Below, piece after piece: positions 1-6,262 of a stretch of 37,058 nucleotides of DNA. Positions within the stretch are counted from its first letter, which is position 1. Each line of letters begins with the position of its first letter. The notes under the pieces are model-generated. The model was not told the origin of the DNA, made no database searches, and saw only the letters and a list, made by a program, of their open reading frames with translations. The DNA lies in contig CAZZKF010000022.1 in assembly GCA_964654995.1 (NCBI GenBank), positions 1 through 37,058 on the forward strand. The letters run 5' to 3'. Origin of the DNA: CAZZKF01 sp964654995. Lineage in GTDB: Bacteria; Pseudomonadota; Alphaproteobacteria; CAZZKF01. The position numbers were made by a program, and so were the translations under genes.

Positions 1-1622
1 CAGATGCGCGCACCCGCATGCAGCGGCGTATCCTCGCCGCCGAAGCACCACCAGGGGCGGATGCGCACCAGACACCACCATTCCTTGCCGACCGAAACCG
101 CGGTCATGCCCGGTGCCGTGGGCGGGCTGATGACCAGATCGAGGGCCTTGGTGAGCGCCGTGATTTCGTCCAGATCGTTGCGCCGGTCGAGATCGTCCCA
201 TTCATGAATGGTGACCCCGAAGCGCTCACGCGCCAGCGCCACTTCTTCCGTGCATTCGTCATATTGCAGATTGACGAACTGGACGCCGGGGACGGCGAAC
301 AGCGGCGCCCACTGCTCGATCATGGTGTATTCGCGCTTGCGCTCGTTATTCAGCACGCCGGAGCGCCAGCACATGCCGATCTTGAGCCCCTCGCCAAGCT
401 CGGCCAGGCGGCCGCGCCAGAAATCGACGCGCTCGGGATCGGGCACCAGATATCCGTCCGGGCGTTTCGGGAAGCTGTCGCGGGTCGGGCGCAGATATTT
501 CGGCAGGCTGCCGATCTCGATCGAAAGATCGGGTTTCACATCGGTCTCGTCGAGCCAGGGGAAATGGCGATGGCGGGTGCCGTCGTGCCGGAAATCGACG
601 TAACGGCCGACGATGGAACCGGGAAACGAACGCTCGTACAGGGGCACCAGGCGCCAGTCGCAGGCGATGAGCAACTGTTCGGCCTGCTCGTAGACGTCGG
701 GGATGCAAGTGGCGAACATGATCTCGTCGCCGACCCCCTGCTCGGGGCAGATCAGCAGCCGTTTGCCCGAGAGATCACCGCCATCCCATTTGTCGATGCC
801 GTGGGTGTAGATGATGGCGTCGGCGCGTCCTGCATGCAGGCGGATCTCGTAATTCTCCCAGCCGCGCTTCAGGTCGCCCATGGCCAGGCAGGCGTTGCCG
901 ACGGTATAGCGCGCCTCGGTAAAGTCGGGATCGAGCTTGAGCGCCCGCTCGGCGATCTCGAGCGCCTCCTCGTAACGCCCGAGGTGATCGTAGGCGCGGG
1001 CCAGGTTGCTCAGCGTCTTGGTCATCCGCGGGTTCAGGCGGATCGACTCCTCGTAGAAGACCAGCGAGGCCTGCAGGCCGTCACGCGCCGTGACCACGGT
1101 GGCCAGGGTGTTCCACAGCTCGGCCGAATGCGGGAAGGCCGGCATTGCCGCCTGAAGAAGATCGATCGCCTCGTCGAAGCGCTCCAGCTCGCGCAGCGCG
1201 GTGGCGGCATTGTTGTAGCCGATATGGCTTTCCGGGTATTTGGCGATCAGGACCTGGGCGAATTTGAGCGCCAGGTCCGGCAGGTGCATGTCCAGCGCCA
1301 TGTTGCCGAGCGAGAGCAGGATGTTGAGGTCCTGATCCGAATGCTTGAGGGCGCGCTCGAAGACCTCGATGGCGAGATGGCGCTTGCCGATCTTCTGCAG
1401 CGTGATGCCGAGGATTTCCAGCACCTTGGGATTCGACGGATCGAGATCGAAGGCCTTGAGATAACATTGGGCGGCGGCCTTGGGATCGCCCTTCTTGTCC
1501 AGGCGGTGACCGCGGATCAGCAGCCGGCGGACCGTGAGGTCGCGCTTTTCCGGCGACAGCGTCGCGGGGGAGGCCTTTGAAACCGCGGTCTTGCGCTTCT
1601 TTCGGGTCGACGATTTCGCCAT
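1..1622 (-). CDS. TPR-glycosyltransferase, FlmG/FlbA-like, 3' end cut by window edge
   Basis: Reading the minus strand from an ATG at 1622 gives 540 residues with no stop before the window edge, so the C-terminus is missing. A basic N-terminal tail (about residues 1-20) is followed by roughly six tetratricopeptide repeats (about 30-270). A C-terminal region follows with marks of GT-B/TPR-linked glycosyltransferases: EQGVGDEIMF near the domain start, then CWRSG and DLVISPPTA. This layout (TPR then GT domain) is that of Caulobacter FlmG, which binds flagellin with its TPRs and transfers a nonulosonic acid to it; FlbA is another TPR protein of such loci. I infer flagellin glycosylation from the layout and from flbT, flaF and three flagellins next door. 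The ATG at 1622 has AGGA eight bases upstream; an in-frame ATG at 1640 lacks one. A generic GT41/GT9-like TPR enzyme is the alternative. Confidence 0.85.
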   Translation of the reverse strand, partial: MAKSSTRKKRKTAVSKASPATLSPEKRDLTVRRLLIRGHRLDKKGDPKAAAQCYLKAFDLDPSNPKVLEILGITLQKIGKRHLAIEVFERALKHSDQDLNILLSLGNMALDMHLPDLALKFAQVLIAKYPESHIGYNNAATALRELERFDEAIDLLQAAMPAFPHSAELWNTLATVVTARDGLQASLVFYEESIRLNPRMTKTLSNLARAYDHLGRYEEALEIAERALKLDPDFTEARYTVGNACLAMGDLKRGWENYEIRLHAGRADAIIYTHGIDKWDGGDLSGKRLLICPEQGVGDEIMFATCIPDVYEQAEQLLIACDWRLVPLYERSFPGSIVGRYVDFRHDGTRHRHFPWLDETDVKPDLSIEIGSLPKYLRPTRDSFPKRPDGYLVPDPERVDFWRGRLAELGEGLKIGMCWRSGVLNNERKREYTMIEQWAPLFAVPGVQFVNLQYDECTEEVALARERFGVTIHEWDDLDRRNDLDEITALTKALDLVISPPTAPGMTAVSVGKEWWCLVRIRPWWCFGGEDTPLHAGARI

Positions 1623-2015
1623 TTCGCTGGTCCTGGACATGGAAGTCGGCCGAGCCGGACCGCCCGGTTCCGGTGACTGCCCCTAGAAAAGCCCGCCATG
1701 GTTAAAATTCACTAAATGTGGCGGCGCAAACGGGCCGTTGGCGGGGCGCGAACGGCGCCCGCACGGACCGATTAACGATATGTCAAACTGTTGACCCTAG
1801 CCTCACGTTGACCGATGGCGCACGGCGGGCGGATCGAACCCCGGCCTTGCCTCATCGACCGAGACAAGCCCGCGTGTTGCCTGTACAATCGGCTTCGCAA
1901 GGGCGAAGTCTGCAACCCGTCAACAACGGTGGGTGGATGGGGCGATGACGTCAGCTTTTGCAACACAGGGGTGCGATTGCAAAGGGAGGGACCGAACAAC
2001 GGTTCGGCACAGGCC
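1623..2015. other. intergenic region between the TPR-glycosyltransferase and flbT
   Basis: This stretch of 393 bases separates the divergent glycosyltransferase and flbT genes and must carry both promoters. I found no -24/-12 element with correct GG-N10-GC spacing here. A CtrA-like box lies at 1702-1716 (listed separately), inside a weak inverted repeat (CCGCCA/TGGCGG around it). Two TTGACC hexamers occur near 1793 and 1809 but have no convincing partner -10. No coding frame looks real. Confidence 0.5.
1702..1716. promoter_or_regulatory. candidate CtrA box (TTAA-N7-TAAA)
   Basis: The sequence TTAA-N7-TAAA matches the CtrA consensus TTAA-N7-TTAA except for one base. Read on the minus strand it includes TTAACCAT, a known CtrA half-site form. 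It lies about 80 bases upstream of the minus-strand TPR-glycosyltransferase start, a reasonable activator distance. One degenerate site in AT-rich intergenic DNA can arise by chance. Confidence 0.4.
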
Positions 2016-2411
2016 ATGGCGTTGAAACTGACTTTGAAACCCGGCGAAAAACTGGTCATTAACGGGGCGGTGATCACCAACGGCGATCGCCGGGCCAGCC
2101 TGATCATCCAGAACAAGGTCTCGGTGCTGCGTGAAAAGGACATCATGCAGGCCGACGAGGTGAACACCCCGGTCCGCCGGGTCTATTTTCCGATCATGCT
2201 GATGTATCTCGATGAAGCCAAGGCCGGCGAGTATTACGACGAGTTCGTCGTGCGCATGACCGAATTGATGGGCGCGATCGAGGATCCTGACGCTCTGGCC
2301 AAATGTCTGGCGATCAGCCGCGACGTCATGAACCGCAATTACTATCGCGCGCTGATGACGACCAAGAAGCTGTTCGCCTTTGAAAAGGAACGACTTGAGT
2401 ATGTCTCTTGA
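2016..2411 (+). CDS. flbT: flagellin synthesis repressor FlbT
   Basis: A 131-residue protein matching FlbT in length and sequence: it opens MALKLTLKPGEKLVING and has the family's basic and hydrophobic blocks through MTTKKLFAFEKERLEYVS. In Caulobacter, FlbT binds the 5' untranslated region of flagellin mRNA and destabilises it until hook assembly is complete; in Brucella it acts positively. The ATG at 2016 starts the conserved N-terminus; the frame extends farther upstream but without FlbT-like sequence. The stop overlaps the flaF start by 11 bases, so the two are probably translationally coupled. The structured flagellin leader at 3306-3363 is an obvious candidate target. Confidence 0.95.
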   Translation: MALKLTLKPGEKLVINGAVITNGDRRASLIIQNKVSVLREKDIMQADEVNTPVRRVYFPIMLMYLDEAKAGEYYDEFVVRMTELMGAIEDPDALAKCLAISRDVMNRNYYRALMTTKKLFAFEKERLEYVS

Positions 2412-2772
2412 GGCCTACCGTCAGGTTCAGAACATCGCGGAATCGCCGCGCGAGACCGAGTACCGGCTGTTTGCCCAGGTCACCCGGGCGCTGATGGAAG
2501 CCGGTGAACGCGGCGTGCGCGACCAGACGTTCTTCGAGGCCCTCGACTGGAACCGCCGTTTGTGGTCAACGCTCGGGACCGATTGTGCGACCGCCGGCAA
2601 CGGCCTGCCCAAGAGCCTGCGGGCCCAGATCATCTCGATCGGCCTGTGGGTCTCCAAATATTCCTCGCAGGTGGCGCTCGGGCGGGCCGATATCGAGGCC
2701 CTGATCGACGTCAACCGGACGATCATGGAAGGCCTGGCGGCGCGCCCGGCCGAAGCCGCCGAGGCGCCCTGA
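2401..2772 (+). CDS. flaF: flagellar biosynthesis regulator FlaF
   Basis: A 123-residue protein of the FlaF family, recognised by the N-terminal AYRQVQ, the ETEYRLFAQVTRAL helix, and the WNRRLWSTLGTDC and LRAQIISIGLWVSKYS segments. FlaF in Caulobacter acts opposite FlbT: it is needed for flagellin synthesis or secretion and binds flagellin as a chaperone-like partner. Start and overlap with flbT indicate a two-gene operon. The gene is complete: its TGA stop (2770-2772) lies three bases before an assembly gap. The copy of its last 50 or so bases on the far side of the gap (2876-2927) is a contig-overlap artefact, not a second gene. Confidence 0.95.
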   Translation: MSLEAYRQVQNIAESPRETEYRLFAQVTRALMEAGERGVRDQTFFEALDWNRRLWSTLGTDCATAGNGLPKSLRAQIISIGLWVSKYSSQVALGRADIEALIDVNRTIMEGLAARPAEAAEAP

Positions 2773-2775
2773 ACC

Positions 2776-2875
2776 NNNNNNNNNNNNNNNNNNNNNNNNN
2801 NNNNNNNNNNNNNNNNNNNNNNNNNNNNNNNNNNNNNNNNNNNNNNNNNNNNNNNNNNNNNNNNNNNNNNNNNNN
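2776..2875. other. assembly gap, 100 N, contig join
   Basis: Exactly 100 unknown bases. The 55 bases before the gap (2721-2775) are repeated without change immediately after it (2876-2930). The simplest explanation is two contigs that really overlap by 55 bases but were joined with a default 100-N spacer. If so, the true sequence is 155 bases shorter here and nothing is missing. Confidence 0.9.
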
Positions 2876-2930
2876 GATCATGGAAGGCCTGGCGGCGCGC
2901 CCGGCCGAAGCCGCCGAGGCGCCCTGAACC
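2876..2930 (+). repeat. artefactual duplicate of the flaF 3' end
   Basis: Identical to 2721-2775 on the other side of the N run; it includes a second copy of the last codons and stop of flaF. Its position exactly at the contig edge, and the same 55-base length at the second gap, argue for an assembly overlap and not a biological repeat. Confidence 0.9.
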
Positions 2931-3124
2931 CGGCGCCCGGCAAGACGCCCTGAACTGGGCGTCCGGCGAGGCGCCGAGCTGTCCCTTTTCCCCCGTATCG
3001 GGTTCTCTCTTTCTCCCCTGTCCGGCCCCTTTTTCGGGCTGTTTTTGTGACGTTTTTGTGCGGTTTTGGCGCGTTTTTCGGCCTTTTTCATGCATTTTTC
3101 GCCGCCCGGAATCGGCCCCGAGAG

Positions 3125-3174
3125 GCGGAAAATTCTGCCCGGTAGGCAAAAATTGCCGGGCAAAAACTGCCCGG
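3125..3174. promoter_or_regulatory. cluster of three FlbD/ftr-like palindromes upstream of flagellin 1
   Basis: Three related inverted repeats follow one another: a degenerate copy at 3126-3140, GGCAA-AAA-TTGCC at 3145-3157, and the best one, CCGGGCA-N5-TGCCCGG, at 3156-3174. They lie 120-160 bases upstream of the -12 element of the sigma-54 promoter at 3280-3295. The same palindrome family precedes the other two flagellins and flgI in this window. In Caulobacter, FlbD binds ftr elements of this general form about 100 bases upstream of sigma-54 flagellar promoters. The rest of 2931-3279 is AT-rich toward its 3' end with no further gene. Confidence 0.65.
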
Positions 3175-3279
3175 ACGGGAGGTGAACAAGGTTAGTGCCC
3201 CGTTTACCATGTGATCTCTTCAAAAGTTTCTCTAACTATTTCCGATAATTAGAAAAAATGGCTCCGGGGTGGCCCGGTT

Positions 3280-3295
3280 TGGCCCGCCTCTTGCA
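3280..3295 (+). promoter_or_regulatory. sigma-54 promoter of flagellin 1
   Basis: TGGCCCGCCTCTTGCA carries the invariant GG (-24) and GC (-12) with exactly ten bases between them and a good TTGCA -12 box. Transcription would begin near 3306, giving a leader of about 58 bases before the ATG at 3364. Upstream palindromes supply a plausible activator site, as sigma-54 requires. Confidence 0.8.
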
Positions 3296-3305
3296 GGTCT
3301 TTTGG

Positions 3306-3363
3306 TTGGGCAAAAAGCCCATGAGCAAAACGCTCGCCATTTCTCAGAAAGGAGAAAGACGTT
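3306..3363 (+). promoter_or_regulatory. structured flagellin 1 leader: three hairpins, last one over the RBS
   Basis: From the predicted start site the leader forms three back-to-back perfect hairpins: TGGGC/GCCCA (3307-3321), GAGC/GCTC (3323-3335) and TTTCTC/GAGAAA (3340-3357). The third pairs with part of the AAGGAG ribosome-binding site (3349-3354). Such a leader fits post-transcriptional control of flagellin mRNA by FlbT, whose gene is about 0.9 kb upstream. The folding is read by eye; no energies were calculated. Confidence 0.55.
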
Positions 3364-4194
3364 ATGGCACTTTCTGTCAATACCAACGTCGGTGCGCTTA
3401 TCGCACTGCAAAACCTCAATAAAACCGGTCAGCAGTTGCAGGTCGTTCAGAACCGGATCAATACCGGTCTGAAGGTGGCCAGCGCCAAGGACGATGGTGC
3501 GACCTTTGCCATCGCCCAGAACCTGCGCTCCAACCTTGGCGGGTTAAGTTCGGCCAAGCAGAGCCTTGACCGGGCGATCAGTGTTGTGGATGTGGCCATC
3601 GCGGCCGGTGAGTCCATTTCCGATCTTCTGGTTCAGCTGAAGACCAAGGCGGTGGCCGCGACCGATGCGTCGCTGGATACCGCCAGCCGTGACGCCCTGA
3701 ACAACGACTTCAAGGCGCTGCGGGATCAGATCAGTTCGATCGTGCAGAACGCAACGTTCAATGGTCTTAATCTGATCAACAGCACGGACGCCAAGGACGT
3801 GACCGCCATCGTCAATGCCGACGGCACCTCGACGATTACGGTCTCGGCTTCGAGCCTGGCGCTGTCGGGCAGCAATGTGACGATCTCCTCGGGCGAGGTG
3901 ATCAACACCCAGACCTTGGCAACCGCCGTCGTGACGCTCCTGGACGCTTCGATCAAGAACGTCAACGCGGCGCTCGCGAACTTCGGTGTTGGGGCCAACA
4001 AGTTCCAGTCCCAGCGGACGTTCGTGGACAAACTCTCCGACGTGATCGAGGTTGGCATCGGCAACCTTGTCGACGCCGATCTGGCCAAGGAGAGCGCCAA
4101 GCTGCAGTCGCTGCAGGTCAAGCAGCAGCTGGGCATCCAGGCGCTGTCTATCGCCAACTCGGCGCCGTCTTCGATTCTCGGACTCTTCCGATAG
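3364..4194 (+). CDS. flagellin (copy 1)
   Basis: A 276-residue flagellin with the conserved D0/D1 halves and only a short variable centre. The N-terminal part (about 1-140) includes SVNTN, ALQNLNKT, QNRINTGLKV and FNGLNLIN. The C-terminal part (about 195-276) ends KQQLGIQALSIAN and LFR. The central region (about 145-185) is rich in Ser, Thr and Asn, the surface where flagellins are usually O-glycosylated. It is secreted through the flagellar type III apparatus and polymerises into the filament. There is no cysteine. It shares long stretches with the copies at 5076 and 6263, especially the last 60 residues, so the three arose by duplication. The ATG at 3364 has AAGGAG nine bases upstream. Expression is probably sigma-54 and FlbD dependent and FlbT modulated. 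Confidence 0.97.
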   Translation: MALSVNTNVGALIALQNLNKTGQQLQVVQNRINTGLKVASAKDDGATFAIAQNLRSNLGGLSSAKQSLDRAISVVDVAIAAGESISDLLVQLKTKAVAATDASLDTASRDALNNDFKALRDQISSIVQNATFNGLNLINSTDAKDVTAIVNADGTSTITVSASSLALSGSNVTISSGEVINTQTLATAVVTLLDASIKNVNAALANFGVGANKFQSQRTFVDKLSDVIEVGIGNLVDADLAKESAKLQSLQVKQQLGIQALSIANSAPSSILGLFR

Positions 4195-4207
4195 GCAAGT
4201 CGGGCTC

Positions 4208-4232
4208 GGGTGGGGTCGTCATGACCCCACCC
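4208..4232 (+). terminator. hairpin terminator after flagellin 1
   Basis: A perfect ten-base-pair stem, GGGTGGGGTC/GACCCCACCC, with a five-base loop starts 13 bases after the flagellin stop. Only a short GTTTC follows, so termination may be partial and allow some read-through into flaG. Confidence 0.6.
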
Positions 4233-4331
4233 GTTTCCGCCCGATACCCAGAGAGCGACGAAGACGTTGGAGAAAGAGGTTCCTTGCAATCCGTTGTGCG
4301 GCAGTCAGCCAGATAACGGAGGTCGAAGGAC

Positions 4332-4733
4332 ATGACCATGGATCAATTGCAGACCATAAGGCTGGTCCCAGCAGTGGTCGGCGCCTATCCAATCGCCGCG
4401 GCGCCAGAGCCACTGCCGCGCCCGGCCACGCCGGCTGCGGCGCCGGCACCCGCCCCGGCACCGGGTCAGGCCGGTCCGGCGGTCGACGATCGCCAGAACA
4501 AGGCGGATACCGGCGAGCGGATCGCCAAGCTTGCCGAGCGTGTGGCCGCCGATCTGGCGGGCCCGCGAACCCGGCTGAGCATCAAGCTCGACGAAGGCTC
4601 AGGCCGCTTCGTCTATCAGGCGATCGATGTCGAGACCGGCGAGGTGAAGCAGCAGTTCCCGCCGGAAAAACTGCTGGCGCTGCTGGCGGCCGAGCGTGAA
4701 GCCAACGGCCTGGTTCTCGATACCGAGGTCTGA
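4332..4733 (+). CDS. flaG: FlaG-family flagellar protein
   Basis: A 133-residue protein. The N-terminal half (about 20-60) is a low-complexity Ala/Pro linker. The C-terminal half (about 65-133) has the FlaG pattern: LSIKLDEGSGRFVYQAIDVE, then TGEVKQQFPPEKLLALL, matching the family's core in which a strand pair leads to TGEV.RQ.P.E. FlaG proteins are small cytoplasmic or export-associated proteins, usually coded beside flagellin, that influence filament length. The ATG at 4332 is preceded by GGAGG (4318-4322) and AAGGA; a second ATG two codons later is less likely. It lies between two flagellins and ends in its own terminator. I saw no -24/-12 element ahead of it, so it probably depends on read-through from flagellin 1 or an unseen promoter. 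Confidence 0.85.
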   Translation: MTMDQLQTIRLVPAVVGAYPIAAAPEPLPRPATPAAAPAPAPAPGQAGPAVDDRQNKADTGERIAKLAERVAADLAGPRTRLSIKLDEGSGRFVYQAIDVETGEVKQQFPPEKLLALLAAEREANGLVLDTEV

Positions 4734-4798
4734 CACCGAGCCACGGCACAACAGACAAACACAGTTGACGGCCGCTCCTGGCGACCGCCCACCCGGAA

Positions 4799-4828
4799 AG
4801 CTCTGCACTTTTGCAGGGCTCTTTTTTC
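4799..4828 (+). terminator. intrinsic terminator after flaG
   Basis: Stem AGCTCTGCA/TGCAGGGCT (nine pairs, one G-U), loop CTTT, followed directly by CTTTTTTC. This is a classic rho-independent terminator and isolates flaG from the next flagellin. Confidence 0.85.
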
Positions 4829-4860
4829 GATCCCTGTCCGACGTCGCAACCGGAAATGCC

Positions 4861-4893
4861 CGGCAAAAGCCGCCCCGGCGGCAAGATTTGCCG
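4861..4893. promoter_or_regulatory. pair of FlbD/ftr-like palindromes upstream of flagellin 2
   Basis: A perfect CGGCAA-GAT-TTGCCG lies at 4879-4893 and a related degenerate copy at 4861-4875, centres 18 bases apart. The better site is centred 122 bases before the -12 GC of the flagellin 2 promoter. The remainder of the 342-base intergenic region 4734-5075 holds the flaG terminator, an IHF-like site and the promoter, with no additional gene. Confidence 0.65.
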
Positions 4894-4953
4894 GCCGGCC
4901 GATGCCCTGGCGGATCTTTTCGGGCTCGGCCAGTCTTTTTTATTCACGTTGTT

Positions 4954-4966
4954 TTTCAATTCATTA
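4954..4966 (+). promoter_or_regulatory. candidate IHF site, flagellin 2 upstream region
   Basis: TTTCAATTCATTA matches the IHF consensus WATCAA-N4-TTR with one mismatch and sits between the palindromes and the -24/-12 promoter, inside a T-rich stretch. In Caulobacter sigma-54 flagellar promoters IHF bends DNA in just this interval. Weak as a single site; stronger because flagellin 3 and flgI have matching sites. Confidence 0.4.
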
Positions 4967-4994
4967 GCGCCGGTTTCCGGTCCTTTCTGAATGG

Positions 4995-5010
4995 TGGCAT
5001 GGCTGTTGCC
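4995..5010 (+). promoter_or_regulatory. sigma-54 promoter of flagellin 2
   Basis: TGGCATGGCTGTTGCC has GG and GC separated by ten bases and a TGGCA -24 box. The predicted start is near 5021, leaving a leader of about 55 bases that contains a hairpin AGCAA/TTGCT (5038-5054). Confidence 0.85.
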
Positions 5011-5075
5011 TTGCCTGGTGTGGGCAGTACGCCATCGAGCAACATGTTTTTGCTTCATCCAGAAAGGACGGAACC

Positions 5076-5906
5076 ATGACTCTATCGGTAAACACCAATG
5101 AAGGCGCACTTTTAGCTTTGCAAAATCTGAACGCGACAGGCCGAGAGCTCAATGTCGTTCAGAACCGCATCAATACCGGTCTCGCCGTGGCGAGCGCCAA
5201 GGACGACGGCGCGATTTTCGCCATTGCACAGAACCTGCGTGCGGATCTGGGCGGATTGCGCGCGGTCAAGGGAAGTCTCGACAGGGGGATCAGCGTGGTC
5301 GAAGTGGCCATCGCCGCGGCCGAATCAATTTCCGATATCCTCATCGAATTGAAGGCCAAAGCGGTGGCGGCTACGGATGCTTCGCTCGATACCGCCAGCC
5401 GCGACGCTCTGAACAACGATTTCGTTTCGCTGCGCGACCAGATCACGACGATCGTTCGCAACGCGGAGTTCAACGGTATCAACATGTTGAACAGTTCGGA
5501 TGCCGCGGCCGTTACGGCAATCACCAATGCCGACGGAACTTCCACGATCACCGTCGCGGCGCAAGATCTGGCGCTGTCCAGCGCCAATGTGACCTTGTCG
5601 TCGAACGAGGTGATCAATACCGCAACCAAGGCCTCGGCCGTCGTGTCCCTGATCGATACCTCGCTCGCCAACGTCAACAATTCGTTGGGGGTGCTGGGAA
5701 CCGGCGCCAAGAGTTTGGAACGGCAGCGTGTTTTTGCCGACAAGCTCTCGGACGTCATCGAGGTCGGGATCGGCAATCTCGTCGATGCAGATTTGGCCAA
5801 GGAAAGCGCCCGTTTGCAGGCGCTGCAAGTCAAGCAGCAACTCGGTGTCCAGGCGCTGTCAATCGCCAATCAGGCTCCGAGTATCATCCTGTCACTCTTC
5901 AGATAG
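5076..5906 (+). CDS. flagellin (copy 2)
   Basis: A 276-residue flagellin, the same length as copy 1 and its closest relative in the window. It shares the N-terminal VNTNEGALLALQNLN and QNRINTGLAVASAKDDGA blocks, the NADGTSTITV central motif, and the C-terminal KLSDVIEVGIGNLVDADLAK to LFR. The middle, about residues 145-190, is again short and Ser/Thr/Asn rich, with no D2/D3 domain, so the subunit is minimal. The ATG at 5076 follows AGGACGG. It is monocistronic: its own sigma-54 promoter lies upstream and a strong terminator follows. Several similar flagellins in one cell are common in stalked and polarly flagellated alphaproteobacteria, where copies may occupy different parts of the filament. 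Confidence 0.97.
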   Translation: MTLSVNTNEGALLALQNLNATGRELNVVQNRINTGLAVASAKDDGAIFAIAQNLRADLGGLRAVKGSLDRGISVVEVAIAAAESISDILIELKAKAVAATDASLDTASRDALNNDFVSLRDQITTIVRNAEFNGINMLNSSDAAAVTAITNADGTSTITVAAQDLALSSANVTLSSNEVINTATKASAVVSLIDTSLANVNNSLGVLGTGAKSLERQRVFADKLSDVIEVGIGNLVDADLAKESARLQALQVKQQLGVQALSIANQAPSIILSLFR

Positions 5907-5915
5907 AAGAAAACT

Positions 5916-5950
5916 GGGCGGGGCCTTCGGGCCTCGCCCGTTTCTTTTTT
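5916..5950 (+). terminator. intrinsic terminator after flagellin 2
   Basis: Stem GGGCGGGGCC/GGCCTCGCCC (ten pairs, one G-U) closed by a stable TTCG tetraloop, then GTTTCTTTTTT. A strong rho-independent terminator ten bases after the stop codon. Confidence 0.92.
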
Positions 5951-6067
5951 CGTTTCGATTTCACATCCTCCGCATCTGCTTTCACCGCACCGCCAGGCAC
6001 GGCCGATGGCTGCGCCGCGGCTGTCGGCTCGGGGCGCCTGGCCCGGCAGAAAGCGCCCCCCTGATCC

Positions 6068-6101
6068 CTGACGATTTTGCCGCCTGCGGCAATTCTTGCC
6101 C
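6068..6101. promoter_or_regulatory. pair of FlbD/ftr-like sites upstream of flagellin 3
   Basis: CGGCAA-TTC-TTGCCC at 6087-6101 is a near-perfect copy of the palindrome found before flagellins 1 and 2. A half-site (TTGCCG, 6077-6082) sits 19 bases away centre to centre. The full site is 98 bases before the -12 GC of the flagellin 3 promoter, the usual ftr distance. Elsewhere in 5951-6149 I see no gene. Confidence 0.6.
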
Positions 6102-6149
6102 TGGTTGCGGCTGCGCGCAGCCTTAAGGGCGACACAAAAACATACGCAA

Positions 6150-6162
6150 TATCAATGGGTTG
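6150..6162 (+). promoter_or_regulatory. IHF site, flagellin 3 upstream region
   Basis: TATCAATGGGTTG matches the IHF consensus WATCAA-N4-TTR at every fixed position and lies between the FlbD-like palindrome and the -24/-12 promoter. The same TCAATGGGTTG core recurs at 21330-21340 near flgI. Confidence 0.5.
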
Positions 6163-6178
6163 AGTGTTGCCGCCGAGT

Positions 6179-6194
6179 TGGCACAAGGGTTGCT
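6179..6194 (+). promoter_or_regulatory. sigma-54 promoter of flagellin 3
   Basis: TGGCACAAGGGTTGCT is close to the ideal TGGCACG-N4-TTGCW and has correct GG-N10-GC spacing. Start near 6205, leader about 58 bases with a short ACCG/CGGT hairpin at its 5' end. A weaker element with the same spacing (GG at 6157, GC at 6169) lies just upstream. Confidence 0.88.
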
Positions 6195-6262
6195 GATATG
6201 CCAGTGACCGCGCGCGGTATGCGCCCGGCAGCCCTGACAGGAAAGTCCGAAGGAGACAGCCT

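Noticed and set aside
18..1580. 520-codon plus-strand open frame
   Set aside because: It is the antisense shadow of the TPR-glycosyltransferase; its translation is low-information and matches no family, whereas the minus strand shows clear TPRs and GT motifs.
1960..2015. Sigma-54 promoter for flbT (TTGCA near 1977-1981)
   Set aside because: The TTGCA has GG only at the wrong spacing (nine bases, not ten) and no TGGC -24 box.
2721..2930. Tandem duplication of the flaF tail as a biological repeat
   Set aside because: The copies abut a 100-N spacer and have the same 55-base length as the copies at the second gap, which points to assembly overlap.
2427..3149. Minus-strand open frame running through the first N gap
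   Set aside because: It depends on translating N bases and on the duplicated contig end; flaF on the other strand is well supported.
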